Shown here piece by piece: positions 36,201 through 48,200 of a DNA stretch of 64,000 nt. The notes under the pieces were generated by a model. It saw only the letters and a list, made by a program, of their open reading frames with translations, had not been told where the DNA came from and made no database searches. This DNA comes from Caprella mutica (taxonomy: Eukaryota > Arthropoda > Malacostraca > Amphipoda > Caprellidae), in the NCBI GenBank assembly GCA_947561585.1, contig CANNZV010003204.1:54259-118258 (forward strand). Reading direction: 5' to 3'. A program made the position numbers and the translations under genes. Position 1 is the stretch's first letter. Every line of letters begins with the position of its first letter.

Positions 36201-39200
36201 TAGCTCTGCTCTACTGTGTGTACCAACACTTTAATAGCATTCTCTCCCCCAGTGAAAATGACCCCAGTAAATCGTGTCACCACCACGTGGCATTCCCCAC
36301 CTTCTCCAGTGAAGCCTTCTTCCTCATTCTACTTCCCCCGTAAGTAGCCCCCTCTCCCCCCAAATATGTACCCTCTCCCCCATATAAGTACCCTCCCCTC
36401 CCTCCTTAATTTAAAAAAAAGCTCATTTCAAAACGTATTCACTCTTGCGTTTTTTTAATGCTGAAGAAAAAGTCTCATTCAATTTTTCTAAAAAATGCTG
36501 TGAACACCATTCGAGATGAGCGTTTTTTAATGCAGCGTTAAAAAACGCAAGTTTGAGGCGGGCCCTAACTTTCTCTCTCTCCACAGCATCATTCTAGAGT
36601 CTGCGTACAGTCTCCACGACAGAGCCTTTATGGACAACATTGGATCTGTCATCATCTTCGCTGTATTCGTGAGTGTGACGGACAGGCAGACTATGATGTT
36701 GTAACAGACAGGCTTTTGTAGTTTCTCAGAGAGAAAGCTATGGTGGGGCCCCATCAATGGCCCCACCATAGCTTAGTGTGAAGCTTTACCTACCTAACAC
36801 TTTGATTTAAATGTTTTTTTTTGTAGTTAAATTATGTTCCGAACTAAAAAACTATCAACACTTTAACTCAGTCCTGTTTATTTAACTACAATAGGGGCTT
36901 TAGCTCCAATAGAGGCTTTAACTCCAGTAGGGGCTTTAACTCCATTAGAGGCTTTAACTCCAGTAGAGGCTTTAACTCCAGTAGAGGCTTTAACTCCAAT
37001 AGAGGCTTTAACTCCAGTAGGGGCTTTAACTCCATTAGAGGCTTTAACTCCAGTAGAGGCTTTAACTCCAATAGAGGCTTTAACTCCAGTAGAGGCTTTA
37101 ACTCCAATAGAGGCTTTAACTCCAATAGGGGCTTTAACTCCAGTAGAGGCTTTAACTCCAGTAGAGGCTTTAATTCCAGTAGAGGCTTTAACTCCAGTAG
37201 GGGCTTTAACTCCAGTAGAGACTTTAATTCCAGTAGAGGCTTTAACTCCAATAGGGGCTTTAACTCCAGTAGAGGCTTTAACTCCAGTAGAGGCTTTAAT
37301 TCCAGTAGAGGCTTTAACTCCAGTAGAGGCTTTAATTCCAGTAGAGGCTTTAACACCAATAGGGGCTTTAACTCCAGTAGAGGCTTTAACTCCAGTAGAG
37401 GCTTCAATTCCAGTAGAGGCTTTAACTCCAGTAGAGGCTTTAATTCCAGTAGAGGCTTTAACTCCAATAGGGGCTTTAACTCCAGTAGAGGCTTTAACTC
37501 CAGTAGAGGCTTTAATTCCAGTAGAGGCTTTAACTCCAGTAGAGGCTTTAATTCCAGTAGAGGCTTTAACTCCAATAGGGGCTTTAACTCCAGTAGAGGC
37601 TTTAACTCCAGTAGAGGCTTTAATTCCAGTAGAGGCTTTAACTCCAGTAGGGGCTTTAACTCCATTAGAGGCTTTAACTCCATTAGGGGCTTTAACTCCA
37701 GTAGAGGCTTTAACTCCAGTAGGGGCTTTAACTCCTGTAGAGGCTTTAATTCCAGTAGAGGCTTTACCTCTAGTAGGGGCTTTAACTCCATTAGAGGCTT
37801 TAACTCCAGTAGAGGCTTTAATTCCAGTAGAGGCTTTAACTCCAATAGGGGCTTTAACTCCAATAGAGGCTTTAACTCCAGTAGAGGCTTCAATTCCAGT
37901 AGAGGCTTTAACTCCAGTAGAGGCTTTAATTCCAGTAGAGGCTTTAACTCCAATAGGGGCTTTAAATCCAGTAGAGGCTTTAACTCCAGTAGAGGCTTTA
38001 ATTCCAGTAGAGGCTTTAACTCCAGTAGGGGCTTTAATTCCAGTAGAGGCTTTAACTCCAATAGGGGCTTTAACTCCAGTAGAGGCTTTAACTCCAGTAG
38101 AGGCTTTAATTCCAGTAGAGGCTTTAACTCCAGTAGGGGCTTTAACTCCATTAGAGGCTTTAACTCCATTAGGGGCTTTAACTCCAGTAGAGGCTTTAAC
38201 TCCAGTAGGGGCTTTAACTCCTGTAGAGGCTTTAATTCCAGTAGAGGCTTTACCTCTAGTAGGGGCTTTAACTCCATTAGAGGCTTTAACTCCAGTAGAG
38301 GCTTTAATTCCAGTAGAGGCTTTAACTCCAATAGGGGCTTTAACTCCAGTAGAGGCTTTAACTCAAGTAGAGGCTTTAATTCCAGTAGAGGCTTTAACTC
38401 CAGTAGGGGCTTTAACTCCAGTAGAGGCTTTAACTCCAGTAGGGGCTTTAACTCCATTAGAGGCTTTAACTTCAGTAGAAGCTTTAACTCCAATAGAGGC
38501 TTTAACTCCAGTAGAGGCTTTAACTCCAATAGGGGTTTAACTCCAATAGAGGCTTTAACTCCAGTTGGGGCTTTAACTCCAATAGAGGTTTTAACTCCAG
38601 TAGAGGCTTTAACTCCAGTAGAGGCTTTAATTCCAGTAGAGGCTTTAACTCCAGTAGAGGCTTTAATTCCAGTAGAGGCTTTAACTCCAATAGGGGCTTT
38701 AACTCCAGTAGAGGCTTTAACTCCAATAGGGGCTTTAACTCCAATAGAGGTTTTAACTCCAGTAGAGGCTTTAATTCCAGTAGAGGCTTTAACTCCAATA
38801 GGGGCTTTAACTCCAGTAGAGGCTTTAACTCCAGTAGAGGCTTTAAGTCCAGTAGAGGCTTTAACTCCAGTAGGGGCTTTAACTCCAGTAGAGGCTTTAA
38901 TTCCAGTAGAGGCTTTAACTCCAGTAGAGGCTTCAATTCCAGTAGAGGCTTTAACTCCAGTAGAGGCTTTAATTCCAGTAGAGGCTTTAACTCCAATAGG
39001 GGCTTTAACTCCAGTAGAGGCTTTAACTCCAGTAGAGGCTTTAATTCCAGTAGAGGCTTTAACTCCAGTAGAGGCTTTAATTCCAGTAGAGGCTTTAACT
39101 CCAATAGGGGCTTTAACTCCAGTAGAGGCTTTAACTCCAGTAGAGGCTTTAATTCCAGTAGAGGCTTTAACTCCAGTAGGGGCTTTAACTCCATTAGAGG

Positions 39201-42200
39201 CTTTAACTCCATTAGGGGCTTTAACTCCAGTAGAGGCTTTAACTCCAGTAGGGGCTTTAACTCCTGTAGAGGCTTTAATTCCAGTAGAGGCTTTACCTCT
39301 AGTAGGGGCTTTAACTCCATTAGAGGCTTTAACTCCAGTAGAGGCTTTAATTCCAGTAGAGGCTTTAACTCCAATAGGGGCTTTAACTCCAATAGAGGCT
39401 TTAACTCCAGTAGAGGCTTCAATTCCAGTAGAGGCTTTAACTCCAGTAGAGGCTTTAATTCCAGTAGAGGCTTTAACTCCAATAGGGGCTTTAAATCCAG
39501 TAGAGGCTTTAACTCCAGTAGAGGCTTTAATTCCAGTAGAGGCTTTAACTCCAGTAGGGGCTTTAATTCCAGTAGAGGCTTTAACTCCAATAGGGGCTTT
39601 AACTCCAGTAGAGGCTTTAACTCCAGTAGAGGCTTTAATTCCAGTAGAGGCTTTAACTCCAGTAGGGGCTTTAACTCCATTAGAGGCTTTAACTCCATTA
39701 GGGGCTTTAACTCCAGTAGAGGCTTTAACTCCAGTAGGGGCTTTAACTCCTGTAGAGGCTTTAATTCCAGTAGGGGCTTTAACTCCAGTAGAGGCTTTAA
39801 TTCCAGTAGAGGCTTTAACTCCAATAGGGGCTTTAACTCCAGTAGAGGCTTTAACTCCAGTAGAGGCTTTAATTCCAGTAGAGGCTTTAACTCCAGTAGA
39901 GGCTTTAATTCCAGTAGATGCTTTAACTCCAATAGGGGCTTTAACTCCAGTAGAGGCTTTAACTCCAGTAGGGGCTTTAACTCCATTAGAGGCTTTAACT
40001 GCATTAGGGGCTTTAACTCCAGTAGAGGCTTTAACTCCAGTAGGGGCTTTAACTCCTGTAGAGGCTTTAATTCCAGTAGAGGCTTTAACTCCAATAGGGG
40101 CTTTAACTCCAGTAGGGGCTTTAACTCCAGTAGGGGCTTTAACTCCAGTAGGGGCTTTCACTCCAGTAGAGGCTTCAACTCCAGTAGAGGCTTTAATTCC
40201 AGTAGAGGCTTTAACTCCAATAGGGGCTTTAACTCCGGTAGAGGCTTTAACTCCAGTAGAGGCTTTAACTCCAGTAGGGGCTTTAACTCCTGTAGAGGCT
40301 TTAATTCCAGTAGAGGCTTTAACTCCAGTAGAGGCTTTAACTCCAATAGGGGCTTTAACTCCAGTAGAGGCTTTAACTCCAGTAGAGGCTTTAATTCCAG
40401 TAGAGGCTTCAACTCCAGTAGAGGCTTTAATTCCAGTAGAGGCTTTAACTCCAATAGGGGCTTTAACTCCAGTAGAGGCTTTAATTCCAGTAGAGGCTTT
40501 AACTCCAATAGGGGCTTTAACTCCAGTAGAGGCTTTAATTCCAGTAGAGGCTTTAACTCCAGTAGAGGCTTTAATTCCAGTAGAGGCTTTAACTCCAATA
40601 GGGGCTTTAACTCCAGTAGAGGCTTTAACTCCAGTAGAGGCTTTAATTCCAGTAGAGGCTTTAACTCCACTAGAGGCTTTAATTCCAGTAGAGGCTTTAA
40701 CTCCAATAGGGGCTTTAACTCTAGTAGAGGCTTTAATTCCAGTAGAGGCTTTAACTCCAGTAGGGGCTTTAACTCCATTAGAGGCTTTAACTCCATAAGG
40801 GGCTTTAACTCCAGTAGAGGATTTAACTCCAGTAGAGGCTTTAATTCCAGTAGAGGCTTTAACTCCAGTAGGGGCTTTAACTCCATTAGAGGCTTTAACT
40901 CCAATAGGGGTTTTAACTCCAGTAGGGGCTTTAACTCCAATAGGGGTTTTAACTCCAATAGGGGCTTTAACTCCAGTAGGGGCTTCAAGTCCAATAGGGG
41001 CTTTAACTCCAATAGAGGGTTTAACTCCAGTAGAGGCTTTAACTCCAGAAGAGGCTTTAACTCCAGTAGGGGCTTTAACTCCAGTAGAGGTTTTTAACTC
41101 CAGTAGAGGTTTTAACTCCAGTAGAGGTTTTAACTCCAGTAGAGGTTTTTAACTCTAGTAGAGGCTTTAACTCCAATATGGGCTTTAACTCCATTGGGGG
41201 CTTTAATTAGGGCTTTAACAACATAATTACTAACTTGTGTTTCGCTTTTTTCAGGGTACCATCCTTAATATTTTCTTTATTGGTGAGTAAACTTTAGATT
41301 TCTTTCTTACATTTTTGTATTAACAACAAATTAATATTTTTTATTTATTGTGTTTGTGATTGTGTTACATTATTGGCATTATTTGGGTAAGTGTCATTCA
41401 CAATTATAATACCTAAATAGTAGTTAATTAGTTAAAAAAGACATGAAGTCTTGCTTTTTTTAAAGGTTTTTACTGTTACAGGAATTTCTTAGATCTCTTA
41501 TTCACATCATTGGCTATCTAGAATAATCAATTCACGACTTATTTCAGAGCTGTAATTTTTTATATGTAACCACATGGTTTATTAATAGACTATACAGGGT
41601 GGCGCAAAAAAAAGGAAACCCATTTTCAAACTAGTTTATTTTACAAACCATCAAAGCTAGAAATTTAAAAAAACCCGCAGTTTTGTTTGTTTACTTTTTC
41701 AGCATCAATCTTGCATCGATTACGACCAAAATTAAATATCCTACAGCGAATTAAAAAAGGTGAGAAAAAGGGCTTTCGTGAGGACGATAAACCCAAAAAA
41801 GTTCATAATAAGAATAATTTCTTTCCATATGGTAGTAGTAAAATTCATTTCCTACTATTTTTCGTTCAATTTACGTTATTATTATTGACTGTTTCATTCA
41901 TGGAAATACATCTTCATCACCAATTACGATATCTTCTACAAAATGTGCAGTTTTTGCAGAAACCATTTTGCAAAATTTAGACGGTGCGGTAAATCAGTTC
42001 TAAGAGTTCGAGCCTATCATGCTTCTTGAAAGGATAATATCTAAAATAGTGTTTAACAATTTAGTGAAAAGTGTCTTAAATGATATCTAATCCTTACCAT
42101 CTGATTTATGTTTTTGTATTATCAATTTTCTGTTAATGAATAAGATTAATGTTTTCATGTGTTCATTCTTTTATCCTGCGACATGATCACTTTTTGTTCA

Positions 42201-45200
42201 AATTTAAAGTGGTTTCTTCAGTTTAGAACTTATTAACATTTGTCAATGTGGTTCTTTGGTTGTTGGAAATCTTTCCAGAAAGCAATGTTCTAATGAGGTG
42301 GAACCTGCGTAAAACTTCCAGTGTTTAAATAACTTGTCACAACAAAAACTCTCTGTTCTTTTGAAAGCTGCATTTTGAGGGTTTCGAATAGGAGATAAAA
42401 ATTAACGGCGAAATGATTTTATAAAGATATCAATTTTATCTCAAAAAAAAAACTTTCAAATGGTAATTAGCTGTTTTATTTTCTCTTGTTTGTTACAAAA
42501 AATAGTAGAATTTATTGTTTTTACATCCACATAAAATTAATCATATCTCTTATGATTTTTTTTTATAATTCGTGCTCGCGCAAGACCTTTCTATTTACTT
42601 TTTTTAATTCGCTGCAGGATGTTCAAAGTTTGTCGTAACTCTTAACAGATTATCAAGATAGATGCAGAAAAATTAAACAAATAAAACTATGTTTCTAGAA
42701 AATTTCTAGCTTTGATAGTTTGTAAAATAAACTAGTTTGAAAATGGGTTTCCTTTTTTCTGCGCCACCCTGTACAATATACATACACCTACAGTCTGAAC
42801 TGTAAAAGTCATTAGACACTAATAGTCCTGTTAGATCGGTACATAGGTAGACTAATTAATTTACGACTTTTTTCAGAGCTTACTATTATATGCATAGCTA
42901 ATTGCTACAGAAATTATCTATCTCCTTAGGTCCATCCCTGTACGGCCTGGCCGTTGTAGGAGCAATGGGTCCCATAAACATCACAATGACTGAGAGTCTG
43001 GTTTTCTCGTCCCTAATCAGTGCTGTGGACCCTGTAGCTGTGCTAGGTCAGTAAAGCATAGTATTTAAGGGGTAGCTGTGCTAGGTCAGTAAAGCATAGT
43101 ATTTAAGGGGTAGCTGTACTAGGTCAGTAAAGCATAGTATTTAAGGGGTAGCTGTACTAGGTCAGTAAAGCATAGTATTTAAGGGGTAGCTGTACTAGGT
43201 CAGTAAAGCATAGTATTTAAGGGGTAGCTGTACTAGGTCAGTAAAACATAGTATTTAAGGGGTAGCTGTACTAGGTCAGTAAAACATAGTATTTAAGGGG
43301 TAGCTGTACTAGGTCAGTAAACATAGTATTTAAGGGGTAGCTGTACTAGGTCAGTAAAACATAGTATTTAAGGGGTAGCTGTACTAGGTCAGTAAAACAT
43401 AGTATTTAAGGGGTAGCTGTACTAGGTCAGTAAAACATAGTATTTAAGGGGTAGCTGTACTAGGTCAGTAAAGCATAGTATTTAAGGGGTAGCTGTACTA
43501 GGTCAGTAAAACATAGTATTTAAGGGGTAGCTGTACTAGGTCAGTAAAACATAGTATTTAAGGGGTAGCTGTACTAGGTCAGTAAAACATAGTATTTAAG
43601 GGGTAGCTGTACTAGGTCAGTAAAACATAGTATTTAAGGGGTAGCTGTGCTAGGTCAGTAAAGCATAGTATTTAAGGGGTAGCTGTACTAGGTCAATAAA
43701 ACATAATATTTAAGGGGTAGCTGTACTAGGTCAGTAAAGCATAGTATTTAAGGGGTAGCTGTACTAGGTCAGTAAACATAGTATTTAAGGGGTAGCTGTA
43801 CTAGGTCAGTAAACATAGTATTTAAGGGGTAGCTGTACTAGGTCAGTAAAACATAGTATTTAAGGGGTAGCTGTACTAGGTCAGTAAACATAGTATTTAA
43901 GGGGTAGCTGTACTAGGTCAGTAAACATAGTATTTAAGGGGTAGCTGTACTAGGTCAGTAAACATAGTATTTAAGGGGTAGCTGTACTAGGTCAGTAAAC
44001 ATAGTATTTAAGGGGTAGCTGTACTAGGTCAGTAAACATAGTATTTAAGGGGTAGCTGTACTAGGTCAGTAAAACATAGTATTTAAGGGGTAGCTGTACT
44101 AGGTCAGTAAACATAGTATTTAAGGGGTAGCTGTACTAGGTCAGTAAACATAGTATTTAAGGGGTAGCTGTACTAGGTCAGTAAACATAGTATTTAAGGG
44201 GTAGCTGTACTAGGTCAGTAAACATAGTATTTAAGGGGTAGCTGTGCTAGGTCAGTAAACATAGTATTTAAGGGGTAGCTGTGCTAGGTCAGTAAACATA
44301 GTATTTAAGGGGTAGCTGTACTAGGTCAGTAAACATAGTATTTAAGGGGTAGCTGTACTAGGTCAGTAAACATAGTATTTAAGGGGTAGCTGTACTAGGT
44401 CAGTATAGCATAGTATTTAAGGGGTAGCTGTGCTAGGTCAGTAAACATAGTATTTAAGGGGTAGCTGTACTAGGTCAGTAAACATAGTATTTAAGGGGTA
44501 GCTGTACTAGGTCAGTAAACATAGTATTTAAGGGGTAGCTGTACTAGGTCAGTAAAGCATAGTATTTAAGGGGTAGCTGTACTAGGTCAGTAAACATAGT
44601 ATTTAAGGGGTAGCTGTACTAGGTCAGTATAGCATAGTATTTAAGGGGTAGCTGTGCTAGGTCAGTAAAACATAGTATTTAAGGGGTAGCTGTACTAGGT
44701 CAGTAAACATAGTATTTAAGGGGTAGCTGTGCTAGGTCAGTAAACATAGTATTTAAGGGGTAGCTGTACTAGGTCAGTAAACATAGTATTTAAGGGGTAG
44801 CTGTACTAGGTCAGTAAAACATAGTATTTAAGGGGTAGCTGTGCTAGGTCAGTAAAACATAGTATTTAAGGGGTAGCTGTACTAGGTCAGTAAAACATAG
44901 TATTTAAGGGGTAGCTGTACTAGGTCAGTATAGCATAGTATTTAAGGGGTAGCTGTGCTAGGTCAGTAAAACCAGGATACAGTAACATAGGGTATGGTAA
45001 TCAGCTGATTGAATCTATAGTTTGACGTGACCACCGGATGACTCAAAATGGCGACTCTGACCGCACTTTGAAACATGGAAAAACCAACTTAAACTTAATC
45101 ACTTTTAAATTGAATTTTTTCTTATCAATTACTAACTAGGCATTGGTTAAATTGTATTTCCATTATTTTTTTCCTTATTTGTTATTCATAGGAACTACAA

Positions 45201-48200
45201 TTTAGCAGTTAACTAGCACTAGTTTAGGCTCCTATGTAGCATATTTTCAAGACCCTATTTTTTATAGATAAGTTAAAGAAATGAACAATAAAAACACACC
45301 TGAATTATATCTATATATTCAACTTTAAGGTTCAATCGCCATTTTCGCTTTTCTTTTGCACTAAACCCCTATAAAATGACTTCAAACTTCTCGATATTAA
45401 CATGCAAATACGAGGAATTATGAGCCGCTCGGTCACAAACAAGGAATGTGTTGTTGTGGTGACGTCATATTTTTGTGTCGTCTGCTAGGTACTATACCTG
45501 ATTATGTTCTTATATCTTGAGTAAAACATAGTATTTAAGGGGTAGCTGTACTAGGTCAGTAAAGCATAGTATTTAAGGGGTAGCTGTGCTAGGTCAGTAA
45601 AACATAGTATTTAAGGGGTAGCTGTACTAGGTCAGTAAACATAGTATTTAAGGGGTAGCTGTACTAGGTCAGTAAACATAGTATTTAAGGGGTAGCTGTG
45701 CTAGGTCAGTAAACATAGTATTTAAGGGGTCAACCCATCGATTTGGTGAAAATTATCCTTTTTTTATTGCTCTAAAAGAGTCTTTAGGTGGGCTTTCATT
45801 TCCCAAATTTTTGTGAGGGTACGACAAATGAACCAATAAAAGAAAACAGGAATTATATTTGAAAAAACCCTCTATAGATCTGTTCGAAATGTTCCAAGGA
45901 TTTCAAAACTGCCTTAGTTTTCATTCTAGCACATACACTCATACACTCATACACTTTTCGTCTTGAAATAAAAAAAAATTGGAAAACTACATTTTTTCGA
46001 AAACTAAAGCAAAATCGAAAAAGTTAAAAGAATTTTTTTTTAAGATATTCTACTACAATAACATTTTATTGTCTTAAATATGATTTTAAATGTTGCTGTT
46101 ATGGCGTCACGCACACAACATACCTCGATTGTCCTTATTATATTTTAATTCTATTTCCCGCCATCAAATCTATATCTTTGGTGTATCTTATTGTAGTGTA
46201 ATATCTTTACAGTAGTTCTTTTTTATTTAAAATTTCCTAAAAGGTATAAAATAAATAGTATTTTGGTAGCCTGGAGTATAAATAGACAGTTAAGTTCGTT
46301 TGCGCCAAAGACCTGTTGTAGACCAACATTAATTATTTTTACAGATCTTTATTAGATAGATAAACTTTTTAAGGAAGAAACAAATCCATTGCTTTTTACA
46401 AAGTCTAATGTACTTTGTGAAGTACTTTTGGTTGTTCAAAACCTGTAATCAATATGTGGCATTGACTACATTTATTGGTACGCATCTTACCGCCAGAATA
46501 TGATTAAATGGACTAAATAGCGACATGCTTCATTTCTAATGTCCTGCACAGAGGACAGTGGTGGGTAAAGCTTTAGAGTTTAGATGACCAAAGATGTTTT
46601 CTCTCTCAGGTATCTTCCAGGAGTTGAGTGTGAATAAAGGTCTGTACTTCCTCGTGTTCGGGGAGAGTCTTTTCAACGATGGCGTGACTGTTGTCCTGTA
46701 CAACACCCTGTCTGTCTTCCTAGAGGTCAGTAAAGAGACTGCAAGTTTAAACGGACCCACTAACCATCTTACGTTTCCTGAACACCACAAAAGTTATTAC
46801 ACGACAGTCTGGTTTCAGTTTGCTAATCTGACACACGATCGACTGTAAAGCTTGCGCGATAATATTACCGCTCAAGCCCATTTTATACTAGCAGTTAAAA
46901 CTCCGCGTTTTAACCTCTCAGTTTACGCCTCTTCAATTAATCACGGTTAAATGAATGGAAAGCAAATTTACAGTCTACACTAGCGTTTCTACCGCCTTCC
47001 ATTCATTTAACAGTGATTAAATGAAGAGGCGTGAACTGGTCGATAAAAACGCGGCGTTTTATCTACTAGTATAGAATGGGCTGCATTAAGGAAGAAAATC
47101 CATCCTCTAAAATGCCTTTCAAAGGTAACTGTTCCAACAATGCAATATTTACAGCAAGATTTCACACCTCCAAAGTTGCCAGTGAGACACTTGACTTGAA
47201 TTCTCTTCGTAAAATACTGACGACTTTGTCCACACTTTGAAACATGGTGGTCCTAAAATATATCTTAAATATAGAAATAAATTAAAAATAGAACTTTTCT
47301 AGAATCACCGGAAAAATTCTTTCAAACTTTATAGGGAGGTCCATCTTGTGAATTTTTTTTAAAAATAGGTTGTCCTAAAAGCATTCCGCTTATCGTGTCT
47401 TAGTGTTCCCTGTGTCTAATTTGTTACTTTTGGTCATTAAGAGTACTTTCGGTATAAATATAATAAAATTATCCCCTTCTAATTTTCCCCACACACAGTC
47501 ATAGCTACAGACAAGCTATGACTGTAATATCTCTGTCTCTAGCAGTTTCTCTCTTTCCACAGATGACTACAGACAAGCTATGACTGTAATATCTCTTTGC
47601 CTCTAGCAGTTTCTCTCTTTTCACAGATGTCTACAGACAAGCTATGACTGTAATATCTCTTTGCCTCTAGCAGTTTCTCTCTTTCCACAGATGACTACAG
47701 ACAAGCTATGACTGTAATATCTCTTTGCCTCTAGCAGTTTCTCTCTTTCCCCAGATGACTACAGACAAGCTATGACTGTAATATCTCTTTGCCTCTAGCA
47801 GTTTCTCTCTTTCCACAGATGACTACAGACAAGCTATGACTGTAATATCTCTTTGCCTCTAGCAGTTTCTCTCTTTCCACAGATGACTACAGACAAGCTA
47901 TGACTGTAATATCTCTTTGCCTCTAGCAGTTTCTCTCTTTCCCCAGATGACTACAGACAAGCTATGACTGTAATATCTCTTTGCCTCTAGCAGTTTCTCT
48001 CTTTTCACAGATGACTACAGACAAGCTATGACTGTAATATCTCTTTGCCTCTAGCAGTTTCTCTCTTTCCACAGATGACTACAGACAAGCTATGACTGTA
48101 ATATCTCTTTGCCTCTAGCAGTTTCTCTCTTTCCACAGATGACTACAGACAAGCTATGACTGTAATATCTCTTTGCCTCTAGCAGTTTCTCTCTTTCCAC

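Noticed and set aside
36310..36339. 30-nt version of exon 5 as the main form
   Set aside because: It joins in phase but removes the loop that the family keeps before the FFxxLLPP helix; the upstream acceptor gives a better family match, so the short form is kept only as a possible variant.
36886..41012. Minus-strand ORFs of 1,091, 524 and 284 codons (VKASTG and LKPLLE repeats)
   Set aside because: An 18-bp array without stops, antisense to the exchanger and inside its intron 6. A single-base deletion switches the frame with no sign of selection.
41687..41980. 97-codon ORF as a transposase remnant
   Set aside because: It lies in a TA-flanked foldback element, but I see no catalytic motif or helix-turn-helix and cannot assign a family.
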